Shown one piece after another: positions 25,405 to 34,919 of a stretch of 64,000 bases of DNA. The notes under the pieces are model-generated. The model saw nothing but the letters and a program-made list of their open reading frames with translations, made no database searches and was not told the DNA's origin. Source of the DNA: UBA9339 sp964535195 (lineage in GTDB: Bacteria > Pseudomonadota > Gammaproteobacteria > UBA9339); assembly GCA_964535195.1 (NCBI GenBank), contig CAZHSI010000001.1:186001-250000 (forward strand). The letters are read 5' to 3'. Positions within the stretch are counted from its first letter, which is position 1. Each line of letters opens with the position of its first letter. The position numbers were made by a program, and so were the translations under genes.

Positions 25405-25853
25405 ATAAAATTGTCGACATCCGTGAAATAAAAAATCTGACACCACACCGTTATCCATTTTTATTAGTAGATAGGGTTATTAGCTATGAACCAGGAAAGT
25501 CGATTTTGGCATTAAAAAATATTACTGCTAATGAAGAGTATTTCAATGGTCATTTTCCTCATCGTCCGATTATGCCTGGGGTATTACAGATTGAAGCCTT
25601 AGCTCAAACGGCTGGCCTTCTTATTTATTATACTACTAATATGCCGGCTGATGAAAAAACTAACTGGCACTTCTTAGCCGGAGTTGATAATGCTCGTTTC
25701 AAACGGATCGTTGACCCAGGAGATCAATTACATCTCTACGTTGAAATAGCTAGGCAAAAACGTGGTATTTGGGTATTTAATGCTAAAGCTACAGTCAATG
25801 ATGAGGTTGCTTGTAGTGCAGAACTGTTAATTGCTAAAGGAGTCCTACAGTGA
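25401..25853 (+). CDS. fabZ: 3-hydroxyacyl-ACP dehydratase FabZ
   Basis: Hot-dog-fold dehydratase of fatty acid elongation. The active-site His is in FNGHFPHRPIMPGVLQIEAL (quoted at 20 residues), with the catalytic Glu downstream in the same helix. Start region LTPHRYPFLLVDRV. 150 residues. Overlaps both lpxD and lpxA, so the three are translationally coupled. Confidence 0.96.
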   Translation: MNKIVDIREIKNLTPHRYPFLLVDRVISYEPGKSILALKNITANEEYFNGHFPHRPIMPGVLQIEALAQTAGLLIYYTTNMPADEKTNWHFLAGVDNARFKRIVDPGDQLHLYVEIARQKRGIWVFNAKATVNDEVACSAELLIAKGVLQ

Positions 25854-26626
25854 TTGATAATCGAGCTATTGTTGCGAAAAACGCTAAAATTGCTAACGGG
25901 GTTACAGTTGGACCATATGCCATCATTGGTGAAAATGTTGAAATTGGTGAGGATTCTTGGGTGGGTTCCCACGCTGTAATTGAAGGCCACACCAAGATTG
26001 GTAAAAATAATAAGATATTTCAATTTGCATCAATTGGCACGATTCCACAAGATAAAAAATATCTAGGGGAGGCAACTTTACTAGAAATTGGAGATAATAA
26101 TAGTTTTCGTGAGTTTTGTACCATCAATCTAGGAACAGTGCAGGGTGGAGGTATTACCAAGATAGGCAACAATAATCTTATTATGAACTACGTGCATATC
26201 GCGCATGATTGCATTGTTGGCAATAATATAGTTTTTTCTAATAACTCTTCTTTAGCTGGCCATGTAATTGTTCACGATAATGTTGTTTTTGGTGGTTTTG
26301 CCAAAGTAGCACAATTTACTAGGATTGGGGCTTATAGTTTACTAGTGGCTAATATCGATCTTGGTAAGGATGTTTTGCCTTATGTTATCGCTGGTGGTTC
26401 TGTTGATGCCATGAAACTCTATGGTTTAAACCTGATTGGCTTAAGGCGCCACGGTTTTTCTGAAGAAACCATCCAAAACATAAAGCACGCCTATAACGTT
26501 ATTTTGCGTAAAGGTTTGACAGTAGAGCAGGCTCTTGCTGAGTTGGAAGTGCTAGTAACAAGCTGTTCACAAATTCAACTCTTTATCGACATGTTAAAAC
26601 AAAGCAAACGTGGCATTTTGCGCTAG
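25850..26626 (+). CDS. lpxA: UDP-N-acetylglucosamine acyltransferase
   Basis: First step of lipid A synthesis. A hexapeptide-repeat beta-helix (about 1-190) carries the catalytic His in NYVHIAHDC, with a helical C-terminal domain after it. 258 residues. Last gene of the cluster: lpxB, which usually follows, is not here; a repeat-rich spacer and a minus-strand gene come next. Confidence 0.96.
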   Translation: MIDNRAIVAKNAKIANGVTVGPYAIIGENVEIGEDSWVGSHAVIEGHTKIGKNNKIFQFASIGTIPQDKKYLGEATLLEIGDNNSFREFCTINLGTVQGGGITKIGNNNLIMNYVHIAHDCIVGNNIVFSNNSSLAGHVIVHDNVVFGGFAKVAQFTRIGAYSLLVANIDLGKDVLPYVIAGGSVDAMKLYGLNLIGLRRHGFSEETIQNIKHAYNVILRKGLTVEQALAELEVLVTSCSQIQLFIDMLKQSKRGILR

Positions 26627-26656
26627 GTAAACAATTTTTAGATTTAGCTAGGGAGG

Positions 26657-26830
26657 TTACTTTAGTTTCTCCCATCGGCTGGTCCACAATTGCTTTGCTA
26701 TGCGAAAGGTTGCATAGAATAAATCGCAATCCCTTATCATTACTGTTGTTGTCACTTCCAAGCCGAGGAGATGAGGGGCTCTCTGGTTCATTACTTTGTC
26801 GCAACAAACGCTCCTAGCAATGACACCTTT
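26657..26830 (-). repeat. Two palindromic repeat units in the lpxA spacer
   Basis: About 26787-26825 read on the minus strand is TGTCATTGCTAGGAGCG...TTGCGACAAAGTAAT, matching the unit at 344-395. About 26689-26735 is a second imperfect palindrome, ATTGCTTTGCTATGCGAAAGG then TTGCATAGAATAAATCGCAAT, with TATGC/GCATA at its core. The rest of 26627-26914 holds no gene I can support. Confidence 0.55.
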
Positions 26831-26914
26831 CGAAAAATCCTGCGCTTGGAATTGGCAGCATTTTGGTGAGGTGGTTACCAAAGTTTTTGAAAGATGGACC
26901 ATGTTGCTGAGTTA

Positions 26915-28780
26915 CTAGAGGAACCTGGTCCCTGCTTTAACCAATACTTGTTTTAGCGTCGCACCAATACTAGTGGGTGAAAGATCATGGAACTCAACAA
27001 AGCCACTATTTGGTAGAGCTAATAATGTAATCATATTGTTTGTGGCTTTATTAACTTCTGTGTTAACTCGCGCTCTAACTTGCCGATTAACCTGAAGTTG
27101 AAAATATAATTTAGCTATAGTGTACCCCATAGATAAGATTGAAATTCCATATTTTATGGAAGATGATGATGAAAATAAACTGTAAAAATTTTTATTGCTA
27201 TAACCTGAGGGCGCTTGTTGATTAATTGACTCAAGCTCTTCTTCTTTTTCTTCTTCCTCTTCTTCTGCTATATCTTGATTATCAATAAACAGTCGCAGCA
27301 TAATTAGTTGCTCTTGTTTTTCTTCTTTTGATGACGGTGAATTTAATTGAGAATCTTGTCGTTTATTAATCAACTTGTTTTCTGTATTTGGTATAGCTAT
27401 AGCTTGTTTCCTTGATTTTAAATTTTGATCGATGGTTTTTGGGGGCATGGTAAGTTCTTCCTCTGATGAAGCTAGTTTTAATAACTCAGTTTTTAAGTCT
27501 TCCTTATTAATAGTCAGCACAACATCTTCTTTAGTATTACTAGCAACTGGTTGATGTAAACCTAATAGGAGGGAGTTACCATTAGTTCCTTTGATATTAG
27601 CATTAGGATTGTTGTTTGGTTTTGGTCTGGGTATATTTATGCGGTACAATTGACCTGTTTTAGTTGTCACTTTTAAATGGTTGCCAACAACAATTTTCTT
27701 AGTTGTTTGAGGCGTTGGATGACCATTATCTTTGATATTTATTTCTAAAGTACTGTTATCCTCATTGGAGGAATTTATAAAAATAATGTTGGGGCCATCT
27801 TTTTGCTCGATAACATCTAAGATTTGTTGTGGATCATTGTTGAGAATAATAATAGAATCATCCGCACTACTAGTCTTTTTCGAAGCTTGGTTTACTATAA
27901 TGTCAACATCTCGTCTTACAAGGTCAACCATGTGCCGAGAAACATCTTGTAAATTAATATCCCTACTTGGTAAAAGACCTATTCTTAAATTAGCGCTTAA
28001 ATACCATAGAGTACCTCGTGGATTATCAATGTTTATGCCGGTTTCTAGTCCAAGTTTATCAAAAAGACCACAGACCCTTTTGCCATTTTTTAAAGACCAG
28101 TCATAGGTTAGTTTTGCTTTAGGTCCGACAATATTGTCAGTGTCACTAGAATTAAAGTAATAACCACCAACATATCCAGTCAATCCTTTAACAAACTCAT
28201 AACCAATCTCAAAATCTACTCCACCCATAGCTTTTTCATATTTTTTGTTATCAGTTATCCAAATGTTGTAAATGTTACTTGAAACCTGTTTTAAATCTAC
28301 AGATTCTGTAACTCCTGTAAGTTTTGCTACCGTGCCAATCGGTTGATAGAAGTTGCCACCCAAAAATAAACTGTTCCACCAAAGCTCTCCACCAATAGTT
28401 AATTGGTTAAAATAATTTCCTAGGCTAGTACGTTTACGATCAAATGCTCCATAAATACCGTATATTTGTTGTTGTTCAGGTAAAAAATGGCGATAACCAA
28501 GATGTAAGTTACCCTCAAATGGTTTGCTAGAGCGGTCGTAAAATCGGCCATCAATAAAAAGCAAGTTGGTTAGTTGTTGCCAGATAGGAAGAAAAAGGTC
28601 TACGCTGGTAGCGTAATTAGAGATATCGGTATTAAAAAATCTAGTACCGCCAATCTGTAAGTAAGGGAGGTAGTTGCTTTTGTTATCAATAAAAGTTTGG
28701 CCAGCGTAAATGCTGCTGTTTTTAGCTATACATAAGAATATTAAAAATAATAACCATAGCAATAATTTTTTCTTATTCAT
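26915..28780 (-). CDS. Inverse-autotransporter-type beta-barrel surface protein
   Basis: 621 residues. A signal peptide (1-26, ending SSIYAGQ) is preceded by a strong AAGGAGGTT site. Residues about 35-290 form an inverse-autotransporter (intimin/invasin-type) barrel: YLPYLQIGGTRFF, EGNLHLGYRHFLPEQQQIYG, GLTGYVGGYYF, closing with RHMVDLVRRDVDIIVNQ, which resembles the family's end. No Ig-like passenger is seen. Instead there is a low-complexity stretch (300-500, with an EEEEEKEEELE run), one hydrophobic helix (about 545-562) and a tail. The barrel is clearly paralogous to residues 95-370 of the giant protein at 49105. Role unknown; surface display or adhesion is an inference. Confidence 0.75.
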   Translation of the reverse strand: MNKKKLLLWLLFLIFLCIAKNSSIYAGQTFIDNKSNYLPYLQIGGTRFFNTDISNYATSVDLFLPIWQQLTNLLFIDGRFYDRSSKPFEGNLHLGYRHFLPEQQQIYGIYGAFDRKRTSLGNYFNQLTIGGELWWNSLFLGGNFYQPIGTVAKLTGVTESVDLKQVSSNIYNIWITDNKKYEKAMGGVDFEIGYEFVKGLTGYVGGYYFNSSDTDNIVGPKAKLTYDWSLKNGKRVCGLFDKLGLETGINIDNPRGTLWYLSANLRIGLLPSRDINLQDVSRHMVDLVRRDVDIIVNQASKKTSSADDSIIILNNDPQQILDVIEQKDGPNIIFINSSNEDNSTLEINIKDNGHPTPQTTKKIVVGNHLKVTTKTGQLYRINIPRPKPNNNPNANIKGTNGNSLLLGLHQPVASNTKEDVVLTINKEDLKTELLKLASSEEELTMPPKTIDQNLKSRKQAIAIPNTENKLINKRQDSQLNSPSSKEEKQEQLIMLRLFIDNQDIAEEEEEEKEEELESINQQAPSGYSNKNFYSLFSSSSSIKYGISILSMGYTIAKLYFQLQVNRQVRARVNTEVNKATNNMITLLALPNSGFVEFHDLSPTSIGATLKQVLVKAGTRFL

Positions 28781-28915
28781 ATAAACAACCTCCTTGTTGT
28801 TGCAGCTGGTTTTATCAGACCAAACCTTAGTGTTTAGTTTTTGAGTTGATGTTTTCCTCCTTGCAAATAGGGGTTACTGATATTAGGTTTTTATTGTTCT
28901 AATATAAAAAAGCGC

Positions 28916-29048
28916 TATATTTTTTAAAATTTATTCCACGCAGCAAGCCGCCTGACAAAGCAAATGGGGTATTGTCAAAGGGAAGCAACGTAGCTTTCCC
29001 ACTTGACCTATCCTTATGTTTCATACTACGTGGTGAGTCTAAATTTGA
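28916..29048 (+). repeat. Dispersed repeat, family A, second copy
   Basis: AAAATTTATTCCACGC, CTGACAAAGCAAATGGGG, then TCATACTACGTGGTGAGTC and TAAATTTGATTC: the same block order as 24229-24372. It lies about 135 bp upstream of the minus-strand barrel gene, transcribed away from it. An open frame running through it is not conserved between copies and is not called. Confidence 0.7.
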
Positions 29049-29444
29049 TTCAAAAGCAGGAAAGCATTTTAATATCAAAGCACTAAAAAATCGCAGAATA
29101 ACGCCGCGACAAATATGGTTAGGGATAGCTATGATTAAGGTAAAACTTATGTTGATCTTTATAATTATGTAGGCAAATAATATATCTATCCCTAAGTTTC
29201 ACAATCCATCTTCCTAAATCAAATTAAGGCGTCATTATAACAACTTTTATTTAAACAACAAGTTTTTTAAGCTTTTTTTAAGCTTTTGTTAATCAATGTT
29301 ACCATAGTTAATTAAAAATCAAGAGGTTACCAGTTGTCCTGGGTAAGATATTATTTAAATTTCTTCGAAGATAAAGCAATGGGGGGGGGCGCGTGGGATT
29401 CTGAGTGCGAAGTCAACATTGATTCTAAAGTATGGATCAGGGAA

Positions 29445-29481
29445 TTATGGATAAAGGATATTTTATGTGTGTTGTGGATAA
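29445..29481 (-). promoter_or_regulatory. Two DnaA-box-like sites
   Basis: On the minus strand, 29473-29481 reads TTATCCACA, a perfect DnaA box, and 29446-29454 reads TTATCCATA, one mismatch, 27 bp apart and in the same orientation. An A/T-rich tract lies about 150 bp upstream. Two sites are too few to call an origin; they could be regulatory or chance. Confidence 0.35.
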
Positions 29482-29603
29482 ACATGACAACAAGGCTTAT
29501 TTCAAGGAAATTTCATAATCAGTCAATTTGCAACCTAGAGACAAATCTTGCATTTTGAAGCAATAGCGCTATACTCCCCCGCAATAAGTTTTTAAGAGGT
29601 TTT

Positions 29604-29849
29604 ATGCCGAAAGAAGATAGTATTGAGATGGAAGGTAGTATTGTTGAAACACTACCAAACACCATGTTTCGTGTTAAGTTACAAAATGGTCATATTATAA
29701 CTGCGCATATTTGTGGTAAGATGCGAAAAAATTATATTCGTTTGCTTACGGGTGATGCGGTGATCGTTGAATTAACACCCTATGATTTAAGTAAAGGTCG
29801 GATAATTTATCGCAATATTGATAAAAGACCAGGCAAAACTTCTAAATAA
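29604..29849 (+). CDS. infA: Translation initiation factor IF-1
   Basis: OB-fold factor binding the ribosomal A site during initiation. 81 residues: MPKEDSIEMEGSIVETLPN, FRVKLQNGHIITAHICGKMRKNYIRL (in part: LQNGHIITAHICGKMRKNYI), GDAVIVELTPYDLSKGRI. About nine residues longer at the C terminus than the E. coli protein. AGAGG precedes the start. mnmA begins 9 nt later. Confidence 0.96.
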   Translation: MPKEDSIEMEGSIVETLPNTMFRVKLQNGHIITAHICGKMRKNYIRLLTGDAVIVELTPYDLSKGRIIYRNIDKRPGKTSK

Positions 29850-29858
29850 TTGATAACG

Positions 29859-30956
29859 ATGTGCCAACCGTTTGTCATTGTGGGAATTTCTGGCGGTGTT
29901 GATTCTGCTGTCGCCGCGCTCCTTCTTAAAAATCAAAACTATCATGTTGAAGCCGTATTTATGCAAAACTGGCAAGAATCGGCAGATGCTAATGATGGTT
30001 GTACTGCGTCACAAGATCTTAGTGATGCAAGATCAGTGTGTGACCTTCTAAAGATAAAATTACATGTAGTGAATTTTGCTGCTGATTACTGGCAAAAAGT
30101 TTTTCAGTATTTTCTTGATGAATATGCGCGAGGTCGTACGCCGAACCCTGATGTTTTGTGTAATAAGGAGATTAAGTTTCGCGCTTTTTTAGACTATGCG
30201 TGGTCATTAGGTGCGGATTTTATAGCTACAGGGCACTATGCCAGAAAAATTACTGATAGTAGTGGCAAATGTTTGCTACTAAAAGGCATAGACAGCAGCA
30301 AAGATCAAAGTTATTTTTTGCATTTATTGAGTCAAGAGCAATTAGCTTCGGCGTTATTTCCTTTGGGTGAAATGACTAAAAATGAGGTTCGTAAGCTTGC
30401 TAAAATAGCCAGGTTTCCCAATTATGCCAAAAAAGATAGTACTGGCATTTGTTTTATTGGTGAGCGTAAATTTAGAGATTTTTTAGGCGAATATTTGCTG
30501 GCAAGACCAGGTGATATTGTTACTACAGATAAAGAGGTGGTAGGGCGGCATCAAGGTTTAATGTTTTATACTATTGGCCAACGTAAAGGGATCGGAATAG
30601 GCGGAAAAAAGAGCTTTATTGAAGCGCCGTGGTATGTGGCAGATAAAGATCAAAAGAGCAATACTTTAATTATTACGCAAAATAAAAACTATCCGACGCT
30701 TATGGCAACAAAGCTTATCTGCGAAAAGATCCATTGGATCTCTGGTGAGGCGCCATGTTTGCCATTAACCTGCTCAGCAAAGATTCGTTATCGTCAAGAG
30801 GATCAGTCTTGTATCATTAGCCCAGCAGTAGAGTCTTCAGAGTTTTTAGTGGATTTTATGAAGCCACAGTGGGCAATAACTCCTGGCCAATCTGTCGTGT
30901 TTTACCACCAGGAGCAATGTTTAGGGGGAGGGGTTATTTTTTGTGCCTTAACTTAA
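29859..30956 (+). CDS. mnmA: tRNA-specific 2-thiouridylase MnmA
   Basis: Thiolates U34 of tRNA-Lys, -Glu and -Gln. The P-loop motif GISGGVDSAVAALLL activates the base with ATP. The two catalytic Cys are in NPDVLCNKEIKF and STGICFIGERKF. C-terminal barrel domains bind tRNA. 365 residues from the ATG at 29859 (MCQPFVIVGISGG); a TTG at 29850 is an alternative start. It lies between infA and mfd. Confidence 0.95.
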   Translation: MCQPFVIVGISGGVDSAVAALLLKNQNYHVEAVFMQNWQESADANDGCTASQDLSDARSVCDLLKIKLHVVNFAADYWQKVFQYFLDEYARGRTPNPDVLCNKEIKFRAFLDYAWSLGADFIATGHYARKITDSSGKCLLLKGIDSSKDQSYFLHLLSQEQLASALFPLGEMTKNEVRKLAKIARFPNYAKKDSTGICFIGERKFRDFLGEYLLARPGDIVTTDKEVVGRHQGLMFYTIGQRKGIGIGGKKSFIEAPWYVADKDQKSNTLIITQNKNYPTLMATKLICEKIHWISGEAPCLPLTCSAKIRYRQEDQSCIISPAVESSEFLVDFMKPQWAITPGQSVVFYHQEQCLGGGVIFCALT

Positions 30957-30981
30957 CCCGTTAATAGATTTACATCTAATC

Positions 30982-33900
30982 ATGAACAAAGAAATGAATG
31001 GGGCTTGTCACAAATTATCATCAAAAAAAGCAAAGAAAGTTTTTTGGCAGGAACTGCATGGTTCTGCCGCTGGGTTTGCGATTGCTTCGGCCATAACCTC
31101 AAGACCATTAGTTATTATTACTCCTGATGCTTTTACTTCTTATACACTCGAACAAGAATTACATTTTTTTCTTGATAAAACCGTAGGTGAATCCAATATC
31201 TTTGCTTTTCCTGGTTGGGAAACGTTACCCTATGATCATTTTTCTCCGCACGAAGATGTTGTTTCTCAAAGGGGTATGGCGCTTTATCAATTAGCTACTT
31301 CTAAACAGGTAATTACTCTTATTGATGCAGCAACCCTGATGTATCGATTGCCACCTAGAGGCTATATAGAGGCCAGTAGTTTTGTTTTAGCTGTGGGTGA
31401 GAGTTTGGATTTTGCTTTTTTACGTAAACAACTTGAAAGCTATGGGTATAACTGTGTAACCAAGGTAATGGAACACGGTGAATTTATTATAAGAGGATCG
31501 ATTATTGATGTTTTTCCTATGGGAAGTAAAGAACCATATCGCATCGATCTTTTTGATGTTACTGTAGATAGTATTCGTATTTTCGATGTCGATACACAAA
31601 GATCTTCTAAAAATGTCCAAAGTATTAAGGTGTTGCCAGCTAAAGAATTTCCATTTAATGATGAGGCTATAGATAAGTTTTGTGATAAATGGCGAGCTTA
31701 TTTTGGTGGTAATCCTTTGAAGTGTCCCATGTACCAAAGTATTAGTTCTAAGAAGACCTGTCCGGGCGTTGAGTATTATTTGCCACTTTTTTTTGATAAG
31801 ACTGCGACATTGTTCGACTATTTACCTGTGGATGCTACTGTGGTTACGGTTGGTAATGTTGAAAATAGTATGCGGGAGTTTTGGGGTGAGGTAAAAAATC
31901 GGTATGAACAATTAAGTCACGATCAGGCTCACCCCATTTTGGCTCCACAGGATGTTTTTATTGAACCAGAAGAGATGCTTTCTATAAAAGATAATTTCTT
32001 TGATATTGTTATTCCAAGTGTTAACAATGACGAAAAATATAAAGATATAGGTGATAATGCTTCGACAACGCTTTGTTTTGAAACAAAAAATATTGGAGAG
32101 GTTTTGTCGGGGGAGGACGTAAGAGAGAGAACTATTAAATTAAAAAGTATTTTTAAAGCGCTACCGAGCGCTCGAATACTTTTTGTTGCTACTTCAGTCG
32201 GCAGAAAAGAAGCGCTATTAAAGGCACTTCATGATATCGGTATTGTTCCAGACGAAATAGCATCGTGGCAAGAATTTATGCAGTTGCCAAATAAAACTGC
32301 CATAACTGTCGCTAAACTTGAACGGCCGATGCATCTAATATTTTCTGAAAGTAATGGTGAAGTTTTAATTATTACTGAGAGACAGATTTTTGGGGAACAA
32401 ATAGTTGGTTCGCAAATTAAAAGTGTCTTACCCAAAAAGATGGAAGCTATTGTTCGTAATTTAACTGAGTTACATGTAGGTGATCCAGTAGTACATATCG
32501 ATTATGGTATTGGTCGTTATCTTGGTCTACAAAAGATACAAGTTGATGGTTGTGAAAATGAGTTTTTGGTATTGGAATATGCTAGTGAAGCTAAACTGTA
32601 TGTGCCAGTAGCTTCTTTAGGTTTAGTTAGCCGTTATGCTGGGGTTGATATTGAAACAATACCATTAAACCACCTTGGTACCAAACAATGGGAAAAAACC
32701 AAACTTCAAGCTGAAAAACAAATAAAAGATACCGCAGCTGAGTTATTGGCAATTTATGCTGAACGTCAGAAGTCACAAGGATTTGCTTTTACTAAACCTG
32801 AAGTTGATTATGAGCGCTTTACTGCAGCTTTTCCTTTTGTCGTTACTCCTGATCAGGGGCGTGCGATTAATGAGGTACTAGCTGACATGACCTCTGGCAA
32901 GATGATGGATCGATTGATTTGCGGGGATGTGGGGTTTGGGAAAACCGAGGTGGCAATGCGCGCAGTTTTTTTAGCAGCCTATAATGGTAGGCAGGTGGCA
33001 ATTCTTACCCCAACCACCTTACTTGCAGAACAGCATTTTGCTAATTTTCAAGAGCGCTTTGTAAACTTTCCTTTTAAAATAGCTTTATTTACGCGGATGC
33101 GTGAGACTAAGGAGTTAAACAGTGTTGTCGAGGGTTTAGCAGATGGCAAAATAGATATTGTTATTGGCACGCATAAACTCTTGCAGAAGAATGTCCAATT
33201 TAAGAATCTGGGTTTGCTTGTTATTGATGAAGAACATCGGTTTGGCGTAAAACAAAAAGAATATATAAAAAGTTTAGCTACGCACATTGATATTTTGGCA
33301 TTAACAGCCACGCCAATTCCGCGGACATTAAATATGGCTTTTGCTGGTATTAGAGATTTTTCAATTATTGCTACCCCTCCGGCGCGACGTTTATCGATAA
33401 AAACCTTTATTTGTGAATACGAGGCTTACCTAATTAAAGAAGCAATTTTGCGGGAAACTTTACGTGGTGGGCAGGTGTATTTTTTGCATAATAACATTGA
33501 GACTCTTGAAAAAACTGCTCGAGGATTACAAAAATTGGTGCCAGGGGCGCGAATTGCGATTGCGCATGGCGGGATGCATAAGCGAAGTTTAGAACACATT
33601 ATGCGGGATTTTTACCGTCGCCAGATTAATGTGCTAGTTTGTACGACCATTATTGAGTCGGGGATTGATGTGCCGACAGCCAATACGATTATTATTGATC
33701 GTGCGGATAACTTTGGTTTGGCCCAACTTCATCAGTTACGCGGACGCGTTGGTCGATCGCACCATCAAGCATATGCCTATCTTATTGTGCCCCCGGTAGC
33801 TATGTTGTCGTCAGAAGCAAAAAAGCGATTGGATGCAGTTATTGCGATGAAAGATTTAGGAACTGGATTTGCGCTTGCTATTAACGATCTTGAGATTCGT

Positions 33901-34494
33901 GGCGCGGGGGAGTTACTTGGTGAAAAACAAAGTGGGGTGATGCAGGGGATTGGCTTTAATCTTTATATGGAAATGCTTGAGCGTGCGGTAAAGTTTTTGA
34001 AAAAAAGTGATCCAAAGGTTAGTGTCGGCGACATTTTAACCGCACCGCTTAAAACTGAAATTGAGTTGCAAGTTACGGCCTTAATTCCTGATGAATATGT
34101 GGATGATGTCAATTTGCGGTTGGTTTTATATAAAAAAATCGCTGATGCTGAGAGTCAAGAGGAGCTAGATGCTCTACAAGTAGAAATGATTGATCGTTTT
34201 GGTTTGTTACCAGGAGAGGTGAAGAATTTGTTTCAACTGGCTGCTTTAAAGTTGAACGCACAAAGATTAGGCATAACTAAAATAAATATGGCTGGAGGTC
34301 GAGGCGTAATAGAGTTCGCCACTAGTTGTAATATTAATCCACAGCTGTTGATCCAAGTGATGCAGCGGCATACTGTCAGCTATAAATTTACTAAAGCAAA
34401 TAGTATGAGTTTTACCGTTGATATAAAAACCAATAAACTTGCCTTTATCGAACAGTTTTTAGGGGCGTTTCCATCTTCTAAGGTTTTAGATTAA
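30982..34494 (+). CDS. mfd: Transcription-repair coupling factor Mfd
   Basis: ATP-dependent translocase that removes RNA polymerase stalled at lesions and recruits UvrA. 1,170 residues. UvrB-homology modules are at about 1-350, the RNA-polymerase-interacting Tudor-like domain (HVGDPVVHIDYGIGRYLGL) near 490-560, and the SF2 motor at about 600-950 (Walker A CGDVGFGKTEVAMRA, DEEH in VIDEEHRFGVKQKE, motif VI QLRGRVGRS). The C-terminal autoinhibitory domain is at about 1010-1170. Last housekeeping protein gene before the accessory region. Confidence 0.97.
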   Translation: MNKEMNGACHKLSSKKAKKVFWQELHGSAAGFAIASAITSRPLVIITPDAFTSYTLEQELHFFLDKTVGESNIFAFPGWETLPYDHFSPHEDVVSQRGMALYQLATSKQVITLIDAATLMYRLPPRGYIEASSFVLAVGESLDFAFLRKQLESYGYNCVTKVMEHGEFIIRGSIIDVFPMGSKEPYRIDLFDVTVDSIRIFDVDTQRSSKNVQSIKVLPAKEFPFNDEAIDKFCDKWRAYFGGNPLKCPMYQSISSKKTCPGVEYYLPLFFDKTATLFDYLPVDATVVTVGNVENSMREFWGEVKNRYEQLSHDQAHPILAPQDVFIEPEEMLSIKDNFFDIVIPSVNNDEKYKDIGDNASTTLCFETKNIGEVLSGEDVRERTIKLKSIFKALPSARILFVATSVGRKEALLKALHDIGIVPDEIASWQEFMQLPNKTAITVAKLERPMHLIFSESNGEVLIITERQIFGEQIVGSQIKSVLPKKMEAIVRNLTELHVGDPVVHIDYGIGRYLGLQKIQVDGCENEFLVLEYASEAKLYVPVASLGLVSRYAGVDIETIPLNHLGTKQWEKTKLQAEKQIKDTAAELLAIYAERQKSQGFAFTKPEVDYERFTAAFPFVVTPDQGRAINEVLADMTSGKMMDRLICGDVGFGKTEVAMRAVFLAAYNGRQVAILTPTTLLAEQHFANFQERFVNFPFKIALFTRMRETKELNSVVEGLADGKIDIVIGTHKLLQKNVQFKNLGLLVIDEEHRFGVKQKEYIKSLATHIDILALTATPIPRTLNMAFAGIRDFSIIATPPARRLSIKTFICEYEAYLIKEAILRETLRGGQVYFLHNNIETLEKTARGLQKLVPGARIAIAHGGMHKRSLEHIMRDFYRRQINVLVCTTIIESGIDVPTANTIIIDRADNFGLAQLHQLRGRVGRSHHQAYAYLIVPPVAMLSSEAKKRLDAVIAMKDLGTGFALAINDLEIRGAGELLGEKQSGVMQGIGFNLYMEMLERAVKFLKKSDPKVSVGDILTAPLKTEIELQVTALIPDEYVDDVNLRLVLYKKIADAESQEELDALQVEMIDRFGLLPGEVKNLFQLAALKLNAQRLGITKINMAGGRGVIEFATSCNINPQLLIQVMQRHTVSYKFTKANSMSFTVDIKTNKLAFIEQFLGAFPSSKVLD

Positions 34495-34550
34495 GGCCAT
34501 AAGTCATGGGTCTATTAAAAACCCTAAAAAAACAAAAAAATTTTCGCAAA

Positions 34551-34579
34551 TTGACAATAATGCATTAAGCGGTTACGAT
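34551..34579 (+). promoter_or_regulatory. Sigma70-like promoter for tRNA-Lys
   Basis: TTGACA (34551-34556), 17-bp spacer, TACGAT (34574-34579), 24 bp before the tRNA. A perfect 6-bp inverted repeat (GCGGTT...AACCGC, 34569-34588) overlaps the -10. Confidence 0.6.
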
Positions 34580-34602
34580 GTGAACCGCTATAGTTATGAC
34601 TT

Positions 34603-34678
<76 letters not shown>

Positions 34679-34776
34679 ATAAAATCAAGGGTTCGATCCA
34701 AGTTACTCAATTCACCAAAAACACATTGCGGGGATTTTGCGGGAGCTAATCTCGCTTTTTGTTCCATCATAAATAT

Positions 34777-34919
34777 GCAACTAGCTAGAGCAATAATACT
34801 AAATTTAAATGCCTGCACAAATGAACTAGTTTGTAAAGTACAATAGCCTTGCTAAGGCTTCTGTTATACAGAATAAGCCCATGACGCCGCAAACAAATGA
34901 TTCCCAACGGCTTGTTGCG
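34777..34919 (+). repeat. ~143-bp direct repeat, copy 1 (covers the 3' end of the glycosyltransferase gene)
   Basis: From GCAACTAGCTAGAGCAATAA through GCCTGCACAAATGAACTAG to CAAATGATTCCCAACGGCTT, closely matched by 41414-41555 in the same orientation. It includes the last 18 codons of the minus-strand glycosyltransferase plus its downstream flank. So copy 2 is the remnant of a second glycosyltransferase gene. Confidence 0.8.

Larger units (their letters stand above)
28781..29603. other. Gene-free spacer between the barrel gene and infA
   Basis: About 820 bp without a supportable gene. It holds the family A repeat (28916-29048), an A/T-rich tract (29250-29300, TTTTTTAAGCTTTTTTTAAG), a nine-G run (29381-29389, preceded by ATAAAGCAAT as in the family A repeat), two DnaA-box-like sites (29445-29481), and just before infA a GCTATACTCCCCCGCAATAA trace of the frr-type palindrome left arm. 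Confidence 0.5.

Noticed and set aside
28972..29172. 66-codon frame in the family A repeat
   Set aside because: The frame is not kept in the other repeat copies and no start signal is present.
29381..29389. Nine-G run as a phase-variation switch
   Set aside because: It lies in non-coding DNA with no gene or promoter at a position where slippage would matter.
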